Part shown: piece after piece, positions 1-8,052 of the stretch
Numbering within the stretch: position 1 is the first letter of the stretch
Layout: the number at the start of each line of letters is the position of its first letter
Assembly (NCBI RefSeq): GCF_020005365.1
Contig: NZ_JACNML010000013.1
Location: 1-64,000 of the forward strand
DNA from: Kangiella shandongensis
GTDB lineage: Bacteria; Pseudomonadota; Gammaproteobacteria; Enterobacterales; Kangiellaceae
Reading direction: 5' to 3'
DNA: 64,000 nucleotides
The notes under the pieces: model-generated
Database searches by the model: none
What the model saw: the letters and a program-made list of their open reading frames with translations, nothing else
Told to the model about the DNA's origin: nothing
Position numbers and translations under genes: made by a program

Positions 1-64
1 CGCTTTCTGTAATGTGCTTGACGGCCTGAATTTTAAATTCTTCGGTATATCGCTTGGATGACAT
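1..64 (-). CDS. IS3-family transposase OrfA, N-terminal fragment
   Basis: Twenty-one codons starting with ATG at 64 are visible before the window edge. The peptide begins MSSKRYTEEFKIQAVKHITE, the characteristic start of the OrfA helix-turn-helix (DNA-binding) protein of IS3 elements. An AGGAG ribosome site lies just upstream. In this family OrfA overlaps orfB, and a -1 frameshift makes the OrfAB transposase; that part is outside the window, so intactness is unknown. Confidence 0.85.
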   Translation of the reverse strand, partial: MSSKRYTEEFKIQAVKHITES

Positions 65-127
65 TTCATTCTCCTCTTTAGCTTCATTGTATAGCTAAAA
101 AGTGTCTAGGAATATCGGGGCGATTCA
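1..127 (-). mobile_element. IS3-family insertion sequence, left end only
   Basis: Read on the minus strand, a terminal inverted repeat starts at 127 with TGAATCGCCCC and continues to about 101. It is followed 63 bases later by a transposase start codon. This repeat type and spacing are typical of IS3-family elements with IS51-like ends. Only one end is in the window; the rest lies to the left of base 1. The element interrupts an AraC-like gene, whose reading frame runs into the inverted repeat and stops there. The target duplication cannot be checked because the other end is missing. Confidence 0.8.
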
Positions 128-660
128 GAGATTACCTTCGTATCGTCGTCACTATCTACCAGCAACAGTAAAAACTCAATCAGTTTTAGTTCGTGTAATG
201 ATGAAGGGCTACTGTGTTTCGTGCGATAGGTATCAAATAATAAATCTATATAACGATTTATTTGCTGATTAGAACGCACCTTGCAAAGTTTGCTTTCTTT
301 TTGATTAACGCCGCTTCCTGGAGTATGAAACACTAGAAACTTTTTTATTAGCTCATCATCGACAAAGCATATAAAGGCTTCAAAGTGGTGCTCTTCAGTA
401 ACGAAGTCGGAAACTACGTATATGTCCTTGGGAAGGATAACGATTTCATTCTCTGCAACTGTTAAATTAGCACTGTCATAGTTGTGCACCACTTGTTGCC
501 CTTTCTTCACAAGTAATATTGCGATGGATGAAAGGTACATTTTTTTATTGATCAAACTACTAGTCAAAGTTTTATGGAATAGTGAAGACTCCTTGCTTTG
601 CAGAAGCAGTTCACAACTGGATAAGGAGTGGAGAGAAGCAGGCAGGATTTCTAGTGGCAT
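106..660 (-). pseudogene. AraC-like regulator truncated by IS insertion (N-terminal domain only)
   Basis: The 184-residue frame looks like the N-terminal ligand/dimerisation domain of an AraC-family regulator of the ExsA type. Cues are the beta-rich stretch near residues 48-75 (LLVKKGQQVVHNY, then VILPKDIYVVS), the FVDDELIKKFL segment near 100, and a KLIEFLLLLVDS helix near 160. The expected C-terminal double helix-turn-helix is absent. The last residues (ESPRYS) and the stop codon at 106-108 are encoded by the IS inverted repeat, so the gene was cut just before its DNA-binding domain. The remainder should lie beyond the IS, left of the window. The family call rests on domain pattern only. 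Confidence 0.6.
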
Positions 661-749
661 AAGCTATTTTCGACTCTTAACAGTGTGTGGTGACATTATA
701 CTTTCACTTATCCATCAAGCGATATCGACGAAATATTCCGACTCATATG

Positions 750-1127
750 CTAAACGCTATATGACTCGTAAGCCTCACACTCTCGAACCTCTACAGCAAA
801 GCCAAGATGTTCGCCATAGTTCGCGGCGGCATGCTTTGATGCTATGGTTTGTGCCTCTTCGACAGAGTCCGCCTCAATAATAAAAAAGCCGCCCGCTAAA
901 TCACTGCTCTTAATATACGGCTCATTGACCAGGTTAGGCTCACCGTTCTCGGGGACAAAATGAGTCCATGAATCTGGAGCAGCCAGAGAGCCCTGCGCCA
1001 GCACCTTTCCTGTAGCTTTCAAGGCCGAGTCGTGCGGTACACAGGCTTTGCCGACAGCTTCAAGCTCAGAAGGACTCAGGGTAGAAAATGCATCTGTGTT
1101 GTAGTAACAAAGGCAAAGATATTTCAT
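750..1127 (-). CDS. YCII/DGPF-domain protein
   Basis: A 125-residue protein beginning MKYLCLCYYNTDAF, the typical first strand of the YCII-related (DGPF) fold. The pattern then continues with a central GGFFIIEADSVEEAQTIASKH segment and a C-terminal EVRECEAYE strand ending the ferredoxin-like fold. Proteins of this family are small cytoplasmic dimers, often of unknown function, and commonly sit near extracytoplasmic sigma factors or small enzymes. No sigma factor is seen next to it here. It has its own upstream space of about 95 bases before the glutathione transferase gene on the same strand. No catalytic role can be assigned. Confidence 0.75.
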   Translation of the reverse strand: MKYLCLCYYNTDAFSTLSPSELEAVGKACVPHDSALKATGKVLAQGSLAAPDSWTHFVPENGEPNLVNEPYIKSSDLAGGFFIIEADSVEEAQTIASKHAAANYGEHLGFAVEVRECEAYESYSV

Positions 1128-1224
1128 TATATTTCCTCTCGGTTTTGAGTCTATGTACTCAATAGTCGAATGGCACCACGGGAATTCGACAGTACACGAC
1201 CCATCCTTGTCGTCTTTCTTTTGT

Positions 1225-1863
1225 TCAGTCTGCGGCAGCGAAATGCGCTATCTGATCGGCATGAGCCTTTTTAAAAGCCGGACGAGCGGTAGCTTTTTCG
1301 ACGTAAGCTTTACAGGCAGGGTATTCTTTTAGTCCTTCAAACCGGTCTACCAGACGCAGGACATCCACCATCGCGATATCGGCGACAGAAAAGTCACCCG
1401 CTAACCATTCACCCTCAGACAGTATCAATTCCATATGTTTCAGTCGGTTTTCGAGGAATTGGTCAATGCTCTTGCGACCCGGCGTTTGCTCCGTATCGTC
1501 TGTGAAGATGTACAACGACCAGGGCAGGCTCGCCATCTCCACCGAATTCAGCGCGGCGAACAACCATTGAATCACTTCGTTGCGGCCATGGGGATCAGTT
1601 GGCATCAGCTTTTCGCTTAGTTCAGCAAGATGCAACAGGATAGCGCCACTTTCAAAAATCGAGAGGTTACCATCCGTTAGCCAGGGCACCTGGCCGAATG
1701 GTTGGCTTTTAAAATGCTTGGTACTGCGCTCACGAAAAGGCACGCTTTTAACCTGATACGGTAATCCAGCTTCCTCCAGCGCCCAACGTACCCGCAGGTC
1801 ACGTACATAGCCCCGCGGCATATCGGGAACCCAGTCAAAAGTCGTTAGAATTAATTCGTTCAT
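1225..1863 (-). CDS. glutathione S-transferase family protein
   Basis: This 212-residue protein has the two-domain layout of cytosolic glutathione transferases. The N-terminal thioredoxin-like half contains RVRWALEEAGLPYQ, the cis-Pro signature FGQVPWLTDG and the ESGAILLHLAE helix that binds glutathione. The helical C-terminal half contains GEWLAGDFSVADIAMVDVLR, the conserved N-capping/Asp motif. The ATG at 1863 is chosen because it has an AGGTG site upstream and matches where the family starts; an in-frame start 27 bases earlier is less likely. The role is probably conjugation or peroxide detoxification, substrate unknown. It is not clearly in an operon. Confidence 0.85.
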   Translation of the reverse strand: MNELILTTFDWVPDMPRGYVRDLRVRWALEEAGLPYQVKSVPFRERSTKHFKSQPFGQVPWLTDGNLSIFESGAILLHLAELSEKLMPTDPHGRNEVIQWLFAALNSVEMASLPWSLYIFTDDTEQTPGRKSIDQFLENRLKHMELILSEGEWLAGDFSVADIAMVDVLRLVDRFEGLKEYPACKAYVEKATARPAFKKAHADQIAHFAAAD

Positions 1864-1897
1864 GCAACACCTATTTTGTGTTCTGTTCAAACATAAA

Positions 1898-2392
1898 TTA
1901 AATAGATTTCTGTAACTTGTCTATTTCTGAATGATACCTTTTACGATGCTTCTTACAAACAACCTTAAGCCACTCCTCTCTATCTTGAATATGGTCGAAC
2001 GAAGGCTCCGTTATAAAAGGTATGTGATAAAAACGAGCTTTATCTTTTAGTGCCTCTGGCGATTCATTAAGCACTCTTTCCAGTAATTGCTTATATTGTT
2101 TTTCGCTCAACGTAAAAGGCTCCCAAGAAGCTCCCGGGCTCATCCCTGCATCACCACCGCCTGACGAGAACGTTATATTTGCGATATGTAGTGGTGGGAA
2201 GACACCACAAGCACCAAGGTAAGGGATATCATAAACCAGCGTCAACAAGTCCCCTTGAACTTTCTCAGGTTCATGATGAAACTCATGTCTTGTGTAACTT
2301 ATGTTATCAATATCTTTTAATACTGGCGCGTCCATAATATCTCCATTACAAGTCGACATAGTAGAAAACAGCAGGATAATAAAGAATCTCAT
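1898..2392 (-). CDS. exported protein of unknown function
   Basis: The start at 2392 gives a 164-residue protein beginning with a short hydrophobic signal (MRFFIILLFSTMSTC); the Cys after residues MST could be a weak lipobox, so it may be lipid-anchored. The mature part is hydrophilic, with a GGGDAG glycine run near residue 80 and a basic C-terminus (KKHRKRYHSEID). It lies 22 bases after the SMI1/KNR4-like lipoprotein gene and probably shares its transcript. A longer in-frame start at 2488 would overlap that gene and lose the signal peptide, so it was rejected. I do not recognise the family. Confidence 0.6.
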   Translation of the reverse strand: MRFFIILLFSTMSTCNGDIMDAPVLKDIDNISYTRHEFHHEPEKVQGDLLTLVYDIPYLGACGVFPPLHIANITFSSGGGDAGMSPGASWEPFTLSEKQYKQLLERVLNESPEALKDKARFYHIPFITEPSFDHIQDREEWLKVVCKKHRKRYHSEIDKLQKSI

Positions 2393-2414
2393 TAGAGGTC
2401 TTTCTCTGCTCGCT

Positions 2415-3119
2415 TTATGTCCACTCAAAAATTCCCGGGTTATGCTTTCGCCAGATTTCCAGCTCAACCTCTGCCGGGAATAAGCCATCTTTCTTGTAAT
2501 TCTTATGCTGAACCCACTCGATACAGGTTTCTACCATTTTCTCCAGCGAATAGAAGTAGATATCAATTCCTTCAAGTACCGAAATGACGGGCTTTTCTAG
2601 CGCTAAGTTTAGGTTATGCCCTTTGGTTGGTATCACGTACCAACCACCGTTAAAAGAAGCGATTGGAAAGGCGTGTTTAAGCATGTGATGATCCTGCTCG
2701 ATTGTGCCATACGTCTCCATCATACTTTTATACTCACGTTCTGCTCTTTCTAAGCTACAGAAAGAGTTGTCCCTGAACCAGAAAGGGTATTCAGTTTCCC
2801 AGGCATCATTTTTCTGCCCACCCCTCCAGCCATATAAGGCAATTATTTCTTCCGTTAGCTCTCCCGGAAACCATGAGCATTGTTTCCTAAGCGCAGATTC
2901 AGAGACTGATGGTAATAGTGTGTCGCTAACCTTCATTCCTTTGGACTCGAAGGCTGACAGCAACCTGTCTAATTTTTCATGCAAGTTGGCTTTTGAAAAA
3001 GGTGATAATGTTATGTCCATGTGTTTAACGCTTTTCTGGTGTGAAGAATCGTCGCAACCCACTAAATATGCACCAACAAAGGCTCCTAAAGACAACCCCA
3101 TAAATTTCCTACGGTCCAT
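2415..3119 (-). CDS. SMI1/KNR4-like protein with a Tat-type lipoprotein signal
   Basis: A 234-residue protein. Residues 1-25 (MDRRKFMGLSLGAFVGAYLV then GC) combine a twin-arginine motif with a lipobox Cys, suggesting folded export by Tat and lipid anchoring. Residues about 65-105 (LPSVSESALRKQCSWFPGEL, then EEIIALYGWRGGQ) match the start of the SMI1/KNR4 fold, as does the later aromatic-rich FPIASFNGGWYVI strand. That superfamily includes immunity proteins of polymorphic toxin systems, normally cytoplasmic. The gene starts 1 base after the stop of the VOC gene, so translation is probably coupled. The family call is moderate; the function is unknown. Confidence 0.6.
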   Translation of the reverse strand: MDRRKFMGLSLGAFVGAYLVGCDDSSHQKSVKHMDITLSPFSKANLHEKLDRLLSAFESKGMKVSDTLLPSVSESALRKQCSWFPGELTEEIIALYGWRGGQKNDAWETEYPFWFRDNSFCSLERAEREYKSMMETYGTIEQDHHMLKHAFPIASFNGGWYVIPTKGHNLNLALEKPVISVLEGIDIYFYSLEKMVETCIEWVQHKNYKKDGLFPAEVELEIWRKHNPGIFEWT

Positions 3120-3120
3120 A

Positions 3121-3501
3121 TCAGCCCCGTTTCTCCACTCTCCATGGCGGGTTTAATCGATTGTCACCCGCCCAGTAGAGTTTGATTTTGTTGCCCGATG
3201 GATCTTTTAAAATCGCTTCTTTCCATAAATAACGTTGCTCGGTTGGAAGCTGTTCGAACGCAACACCTTTTGCTTGCAACTCTTTAACCCATTCCTCTAG
3301 CGCTTCATGCTCAAAGTAGATGGTCGCACCGTTAGAAAAGTCATTGTCTTCCAGCGACAAAGAAAACGTCGAGTCTCCTTCCGGACATTCAAAGCGAGCA
3401 TAATGCGGTGAATCGACAATCTGCGTAAAGCCTAGTTTAAGGTAAAACGCTACGGCTTGCTCCATGTCTTTAACAGGTAGTGTTACTTGGTTGAGGTTCA
3501 T
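3121..3501 (-). CDS. VOC-family (glyoxalase/bleomycin-resistance fold) protein
   Basis: A 126-residue single VOC module. It opens with NLNQVTLPVKDMEQAVAFYL, the standard first beta-alpha unit. It closes with KEAILKDPSGNKIKLYW, where the DPSGN turn and the following strand are typical of the fold. Members are metal-dependent isomerases, dioxygenases or drug-binding proteins. Here the first-strand metal position is a Gln/Thr rather than a His, so catalysis is uncertain. ATG 3501 is preferred over a TTG one codon upstream. It heads a three-gene minus-strand run with the SMI1/KNR4-like and exported proteins. Confidence 0.8.
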   Translation of the reverse strand: MNLNQVTLPVKDMEQAVAFYLKLGFTQIVDSPHYARFECPEGDSTFSLSLEDNDFSNGATIYFEHEALEEWVKELQAKGVAFEQLPTEQRYLWKEAILKDPSGNKIKLYWAGDNRLNPPWRVEKRG

Positions 3502-3600
3502 CAAACATCCCTGATGTTTTTGTTTTGATAAAAGAAGACTATCAGAAACAATTCACTATAGAAACCGTATGAGCTCTGGGGTAACAGTATCGACTTACCG

Positions 3601-4032
3601 TTAGGCATGCCTATTTTTAACGACAGCTAAAGTTAATCGTGAAATACAACTAAGCTTGTCATTGGAGTCATAAAGTCTGATTTCCCACACCTGAGATTTA
3701 CTGCCACCATGAACCTGCTGCGCTCTACCTCTGACGGTTCCGGAGCGAACGCCTCTTAAGTGATTACCGTTAACTTCCTGACCAACACAAATATATTTAT
3801 CCGGATCGATGGTCAGCATGCCACCAATCGAACCCAGCGTTTCCGCCAGTACAATATTGGCACCACCATGAACCAGTTTATAAGGCTGGAAGGTTCGATG
3901 GTCCGCAGGCATAGTGCCCTCGATATAGTCCTCACCAATTTCGGTTATTTCAATACCAATGTGCTCTAGAATCGTTCCCTGACTCCAGCTATTTACTTCT
4001 TCTAAATTTGGCTCTTTAAACCAGATACTCAC
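3601..4032 (-). CDS. hotdog-fold acyl-CoA thioesterase (MenI/YdiI type)
   Basis: A 143-residue single hotdog domain. It shows the TMPADHRTFQPYKLVHGGA segment that places the active-site helix, then NIVLAETLGSIGG, in which the Glu of LAETLGS aligns with the catalytic Glu of E. coli YdiI. The C-terminal SQVWEIRLYD and SCISRLTLAV strands also fit. The known family hydrolyses 1,4-dihydroxy-2-naphthoyl-CoA or other acyl-CoAs. No menaquinone gene is nearby, so the physiological substrate is open. It is a single gene with about 95 bases to its downstream neighbour on the same strand. Confidence 0.85.
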   Translation of the reverse strand: MSIWFKEPNLEEVNSWSQGTILEHIGIEITEIGEDYIEGTMPADHRTFQPYKLVHGGANIVLAETLGSIGGMLTIDPDKYICVGQEVNGNHLRGVRSGTVRGRAQQVHGGSKSQVWEIRLYDSNDKLSCISRLTLAVVKNRHA

Positions 4033-4255
4033 TATTTGTCCTCCAGCAGATTCTATTGATGCCTAACAGATGCCTGACATCTTCTGCGTGCATTATACGG
4101 ATACGCGACAATAAGCCCAATCCAGATAGACAATGCCTGATCTTGAAATGTTTTTTGCACGCCTATGAATTTCTGAAGATCTTTTTTAACAAATTTTGGA
4201 ATAGAACCGTAACTTCCCCGTTAAGCTAATAGAACAATTACTTTGGGGTTACATT

Positions 4256-4327
4256 ATGAAACGTTTATTGCAGTTACTATTATTGGTCTTGATGTTGGTC
4301 GGCATTGTTATTTTGCTGTTACGGTAA
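4256..4327 (+). CDS. candidate 23-residue single-pass membrane peptide
   Basis: ATG at 4256 opens a 23-codon frame coding MKRLLQLLLLVLMLVGIVIL followed by LLR and a TAA at 4325-4327. The peptide is two basic residues, then an almost unbroken Leu/Val/Ile helix, then a final Arg, a typical small transmembrane protein layout. A GGGG stretch lies 8 bases before the ATG but is not a strong ribosome site. The gene sits alone between two minus-strand genes. Translation is not proven; the strongly biased composition argues that it is real. Confidence 0.45.
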   Translation: MKRLLQLLLLVLMLVGIVILLLR

Positions 4328-4331
4328 TAGT

Positions 4332-4814
4332 TTACTGCTGCCGCCTTTCAACTCGAAAGCCATAACAGCCATAGGCCACAAATCGCACGAGGATAAAACT
4401 GACTACTTCACGATTAAACAACTGCGATATATCTCTATCGGCATTTTCCGCCTCTACGACTGAGGCATCGACAATTCGCTCATCTTCGGAATAGGCTCTC
4501 AATATAAAGGAGTCGGCCAGGTAGCCTGTGCCTTTACCTGCTGGTAGGGGAAGCTCGGTTAAAGCCGGGCTTTCATTCGACTCATTCGCCATGATAAATA
4601 TCGGCCCGTACTCTTTGTAAGGCCCCGGTTTAGAAAATGGACAATAACTGGCAAGTAGGATTTCCTCGCCCGGCCTGGCTCGACGCAGCAGATCCCGACA
4701 AGGTTCCCCTCCTTCGGCAATCATCTTTTGTACGGGTTGATTTTGATCATCTAACCCAGCCTGTCTGGCTTTCTGCAAAAAATCAGCACGAATAGGAACA
4801 ATTTTAATATTCAC
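4332..4814 (-). CDS. DUF1203 family protein
   Basis: A 160-residue protein with the DUF1203 pattern: an N-terminal IVPIRADFLQKARQAGLDD, then PCRDLLRRARPGEEILLASY, then PYKEYGPIFIMANE, and finally FILRAYSEDERIVDA. In typical members the PCR is followed by a second Cys; here that position is Asp (PCRDLL). The family is small, cytoplasmic and functionally uncharacterised. Its stop codon lies 5 bases from the end of the small membrane peptide gene on the other strand. It is probably monocistronic, with about 110 bases to folA downstream. Confidence 0.8.
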   Translation of the reverse strand: MNIKIVPIRADFLQKARQAGLDDQNQPVQKMIAEGGEPCRDLLRRARPGEEILLASYCPFSKPGPYKEYGPIFIMANESNESPALTELPLPAGKGTGYLADSFILRAYSEDERIVDASVVEAENADRDISQLFNREVVSFILVRFVAYGCYGFRVERRQQ

Positions 4815-4923
4815 CCGACACCTTTCATCTTATATTTGATCAGCTTGAGTCAATCAGGATACAGATAAAGAGAATATCTACTCGCCAAAATCGGATCTCG
4901 CAGTTTTATCCTGACAAAGCAGC

Positions 4924-5442
4924 CTAGTGCACCCGGTGTAACTCTACAAACTGATAATTGTGAGGATTCTTTTCATCCGCCTGGTGTTTTTCGCGCGAGA
5001 CTTCTTTCCAGTTATGATGCGCCCAGTCGGGGAAGCGGGCGTCACCGCCAACGTCGAGGTCGATAAAGGTCAGGTAGAGTTTATCGGCCTGGTCGAGCAT
5101 TTGGGCATAGATATTAGCACCGCCGATAATCATGACTTCGTCTTCATTTTTAGTCAGTTCGAGTGCAGCCTCAAGACTGGTCACAACGTCGCAATGTTCG
5201 TTATGAAAATCTGAACGATAATCAGGATTGCGGCTAATGATGATATTCTTGCGGCCAGGCAGCACCATGCCAATGGATTCATGGGTTTTACGCCCCATGA
5301 TCACCGACTTACCTAAAGTTACCGCTTTAAAGTGCTTTAGATCTGCCGGCAGGTGCCAAGGCATCTGATTGTCTTTACCGATCACGCGATCGTTTGCCAT
5401 GGCTACAATAAGACTAATGACCGGCTTTTGCTGTTCAGACAT
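4924..5442 (-). CDS. folA: dihydrofolate reductase
   Basis: This 172-residue enzyme reduces dihydrofolate to tetrahydrofolate with NADPH. Visible family marks are ISLIVAMANDRVIGKDNQMP, the MPWHLPADLKHFK segment with the catalytic Asp at residue 34, GKSVIMGRKTHESIG for NADPH binding, and EVMIIGGANIY near residue 115. The ATG at 5442 comes one base after the thyA stop, so the two are translationally coupled; a longer frame into thyA is not needed. Pairing with thymidylate synthase makes sense because ThyA generates the dihydrofolate that FolA recycles. Confidence 0.97.
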   Translation of the reverse strand: MSEQQKPVISLIVAMANDRVIGKDNQMPWHLPADLKHFKAVTLGKSVIMGRKTHESIGMVLPGRKNIIISRNPDYRSDFHNEHCDVVTSLEAALELTKNEDEVMIIGGANIYAQMLDQADKLYLTFIDLDVGGDARFPDWAHHNWKEVSREKHQADEKNPHNYQFVELHRVH

Positions 5443-5443
5443 T

Positions 5444-6238
5444 TTACACGGCCACCGGTGCTTTAATATGAGGATGAGACTCGTAACCGACGATTTCAAA
5501 ATCTTCGAATGTATAGTCGAACAATGAACCGGGCTTACGCTTGATGTTCAGCTTCGGTAGCGGCAAAGGCTCACGCGACAGTTGCTCTCTGGCCTGCTCG
5601 AAGTGGTTACTGTAAAGATGGGTATCACCGCCTGACCAGATGAATTCCCCAACGTCCAATCCCGCCTGTTCGGCAATCATGTGCGTTAATAAGGCGTATG
5701 AAGCAATATTAAATGGTACACCAAGGAAAATATCGGCACTGCGCTGATAGAGCTGGCACGATAGCTTGCCGTTCGCTACATAAAACTGGAACAGCGAGTG
5801 ACAGGGTGGCAAGGCCATTTCATCAGCCACACCCGGATTATAAGCTACCACCATCAGTCGACGACTGTTCGGATTGGTTTTAATCTGCTCCAGCACATTG
5901 CTGATCTGATCGACTGTCGTGCCGTCTGGTCGTTTCCAGGAACGCCACTGTTCGCCATATACCGGCCCTAAATTACCATGCTCGTCGGCCCATTCGTCCC
6001 AGATCGACACACCATTTTCTTTCAAGTACTCAATATTGGTATCGCCATTCAGGAACCACAGCAGTTCATAAATAATCGATCGCAGGTGTAATTTCTTCGT
6101 CGTTACCAGCGGAAAGCCTTCCTGCAGGTCGAAACGCATCTGGTAGCCGAATACACTACGGGTTCCAGTACCGGTTCTATCACCTTTATCTTCGCCATTT
6201 TCAAGGACATGGCGCATCATGTCTAAGTATTGTTTCAT
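5444..6238 (-). CDS. thyA: thymidylate synthase
   Basis: At 264 residues this is the same length as E. coli ThyA. It methylates dUMP to dTMP using methylene-tetrahydrofolate. The nucleophile is Cys146 in [13 protein letters not shown], and the substrate-binding [10 protein letters not shown] and [18 protein letters not shown] motifs are intact. It starts 12 bases after the lgt stop on the same strand and is followed by folA one base after its own stop, as part of a TauE/SafE-lgt-thyA-folA run. Confidence 0.98.
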   Translation of the reverse strand: MKQYLDMMRHVLENGEDKGDRTGTGTRSVFGYQMRFDLQEGFPLVTTKKLHLRSIIYELLWFLNGDTNIEYLKENGVSIWDEWADEHGNLGPVYGEQWRSWKRPDGTTVDQISNVLEQIKTNPNSRRLMVVAYNPGVADEMALPPCHSLFQFYVANGKLSCQLYQRSADIFLGVPFNIASYALLTHMIAEQAGLDVGEFIWSGGDTHLYSNHFEQAREQLSREPLPLPKLNIKRKPGSLFDYTFEDFEIVGYESHPHIKAPVAV

Positions 6239-6250
6239 AATTCTCTTCGA

Positions 6251-7048
6251 TTATTTCGTTGCTTGCTGTGGCTTGCTATAAGCGCTGTATAACCAATAAA
6301 TTCCTAACGCGATCATTGGTACACACAGCACTTGGCCCATGGTTAACCATGAAATCACTTTGCCCAAGTGTGCGTCCGGCTCACGGAAGAATTCGACACC
6401 AAAGCGGAAGACACCATAACCAGTCAGGAACAAGCCTGACACGGCCTTACGTGGTCTCGGTTTGGCCGAGTAGAACCACACGATTAAGAATAATAATAAC
6501 CCTTCAAAAGCCGCTTGGTAAAGTTGTGAGGGGTGACGCAATAAACCTAAGGAATCATCCGGAAAGCGCATCGCTAAAGGGAAGCCCTCAGCAGCCTGAC
6601 GCCCCCACAGCTCTCCGTTAATAAAGTTACCAAGTCGACCAAACATTAAACCTAAAGGTGCCAGCGGTACAATAAAGTCTCCAACTTCAAAGAAGCCCTT
6701 CTTGTTTTTCCGCGCAAAATACCAGCCTGCGGCGGCAACGCCTAAAATCCCACCGTGGAAAGCCATGCCACCTTCCCAGATTTTAAACGGATACCAGGGA
6801 TCGTCTGCCCAGAATTCGAGCCCATAAAATAATACATAGCCGATGCGGCCACCTAAAATCACGCCGATAAAACCATAAAATAAAAAATCGGAAACCTGCT
6901 CAGCGGTCCAGCCTGAGTTTGGCTGCTTGGCGCGATAGGTGCCAAGTCCCCAGGCGGCTAAAAAGCCCAGCAAGTACATAAAGCCATACCAGTGTAAGGC
7001 AATGGGTCCGATTTCAAAAATGACCGGACTTATTTCAGGAAATTCCAT
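6251..7048 (-). CDS. lgt: prolipoprotein diacylglyceryl transferase
   Basis: A 265-residue inner-membrane enzyme that attaches diacylglycerol to the lipobox Cys of lipoproteins, the first step of lipoprotein maturation. The family signatures are clear: AFHGGILGVAAAG (catalytic His region) and GRLGNFINGELWGRQA around residue 140 (Lgt signature with essential Arg and Asn). About seven hydrophobic segments are visible. It lies between the TauE/SafE gene and thyA, the usual lgt-thyA order in Gammaproteobacteria. Several of its likely clients are lipoproteins encoded in this window. Confidence 0.97.
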   Translation of the reverse strand: MEFPEISPVIFEIGPIALHWYGFMYLLGFLAAWGLGTYRAKQPNSGWTAEQVSDFLFYGFIGVILGGRIGYVLFYGLEFWADDPWYPFKIWEGGMAFHGGILGVAAAGWYFARKNKKGFFEVGDFIVPLAPLGLMFGRLGNFINGELWGRQAAEGFPLAMRFPDDSLGLLRHPSQLYQAAFEGLLLFLIVWFYSAKPRPRKAVSGLFLTGYGVFRFGVEFFREPDAHLGKVISWLTMGQVLCVPMIALGIYWLYSAYSKPQQATK

Positions 7049-7085
7049 AATTCGCTCTTTATCGTCTCGTTTTAGTTCTTATCGT

Positions 7086-7892
7086 CTACAGGTGCTCAAT
7101 AATAATCTTAACCGCTACCACAATCAGCAATACGGCAAAGATACGTTTAATGACCTTAGTTGGTAATTTATGCGCTAAATAGGCCCCAAACGGCGCGGTT
7201 ATAACCGAACCTAAAGCAATAGCGATCATCGCTGGCCAATAAACGTAGCCCAAATGGTGCGCAGGAAGCTCATCAATCTGCCAGCCCGTGACAATATAAC
7301 CGACGGTCGCCATGATAGCCAAGGGCAGGCCACAAGCCGCGGCGGTACCAATCGACGTTACTAGTTTTTCCTTATGATACAGCAAATATGGCACCACGAC
7401 ACTACCGCCGCCGATGCCCACCAGCGAAGAAATAGCCCCCATGACAATACCGGCAGGTATACGCTGATGACTCACCGCTTTATCGCCTTTAGCCTGTGGT
7501 GTCAGTCCCGTCAGCATTTTGATCCCGACCAGCATCGCGAACACACTAAATATCCAGGCCAGCCATTCGGTATTCATGACTTTGGCGATAACCGCCCCCA
7601 GTAATCCGCCGATAGCGATGCCGGGAATTAGCACTTTGAGTAACGGCACACTTACCGAGCCGCGCTTATAATGAGAGCGTGCCGAAGAAATAGCGATGAA
7701 GCATATAGTCGCCATGGAGGTGCCAAGCGCCACATGCATCACATAGTCAGACGGCACCCCAAGCTTTGGCGCTAGCCAGATCATGGCAGGAACGATGACC
7801 ATACCGCCACCAATTCCTAACAGTCCCGCCAACACACCGTTAAACAGACCCAATGCCACAAAAGCCAGCATCCACAACCAATATGTATCCAC
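7086..7892 (-). CDS. TauE/SafE-family membrane transporter
   Basis: A 268-residue integral membrane protein of the TauE/SafE (DUF81) family, thought to export sulfite, sulfoacetate or related organosulfur anions. It shows the two repeated signature halves: GLLGIGGGMVIVPAMIWLAP near residue 25 and SSLVGIGGGSVVVPYLL near 155, each followed by several hydrophobic helices. It is the first gene of the lgt-thyA-folA run (gap of 37 bases to lgt). The substrate cannot be told from sequence. The 160 bases upstream are a divergent region shared with the DUF938 gene; I see no strong operator there. Confidence 0.88.
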   Translation of the reverse strand: MDTYWLWMLAFVALGLFNGVLAGLLGIGGGMVIVPAMIWLAPKLGVPSDYVMHVALGTSMATICFIAISSARSHYKRGSVSVPLLKVLIPGIAIGGLLGAVIAKVMNTEWLAWIFSVFAMLVGIKMLTGLTPQAKGDKAVSHQRIPAGIVMGAISSLVGIGGGSVVVPYLLYHKEKLVTSIGTAAACGLPLAIMATVGYIVTGWQIDELPAHHLGYVYWPAMIAIALGSVITAPFGAYLAHKLPTKVIKRIFAVLLIVVAVKIIIEHL

Positions 7893-8052
7893 TATTCTGT
7901 ATCGTTGCTGTTCGATAACGGGATTATGGCATAAATCTCATTTTCTGTGCGGCATATTTTGCAGATTAATAAAAACAGCGGCGTTGCCCTTTTTTTTATT
8001 ATGAAAGCTACGCTATGATGGCCGAAAACCATGGTTTCAAGCGAAGGATATT

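Noticed and set aside
482-880. Plus-strand frame of 132 codons over the AraC-like and YCII genes
   Set aside because: It is antisense to two well-supported frames and has no recognisable domain.
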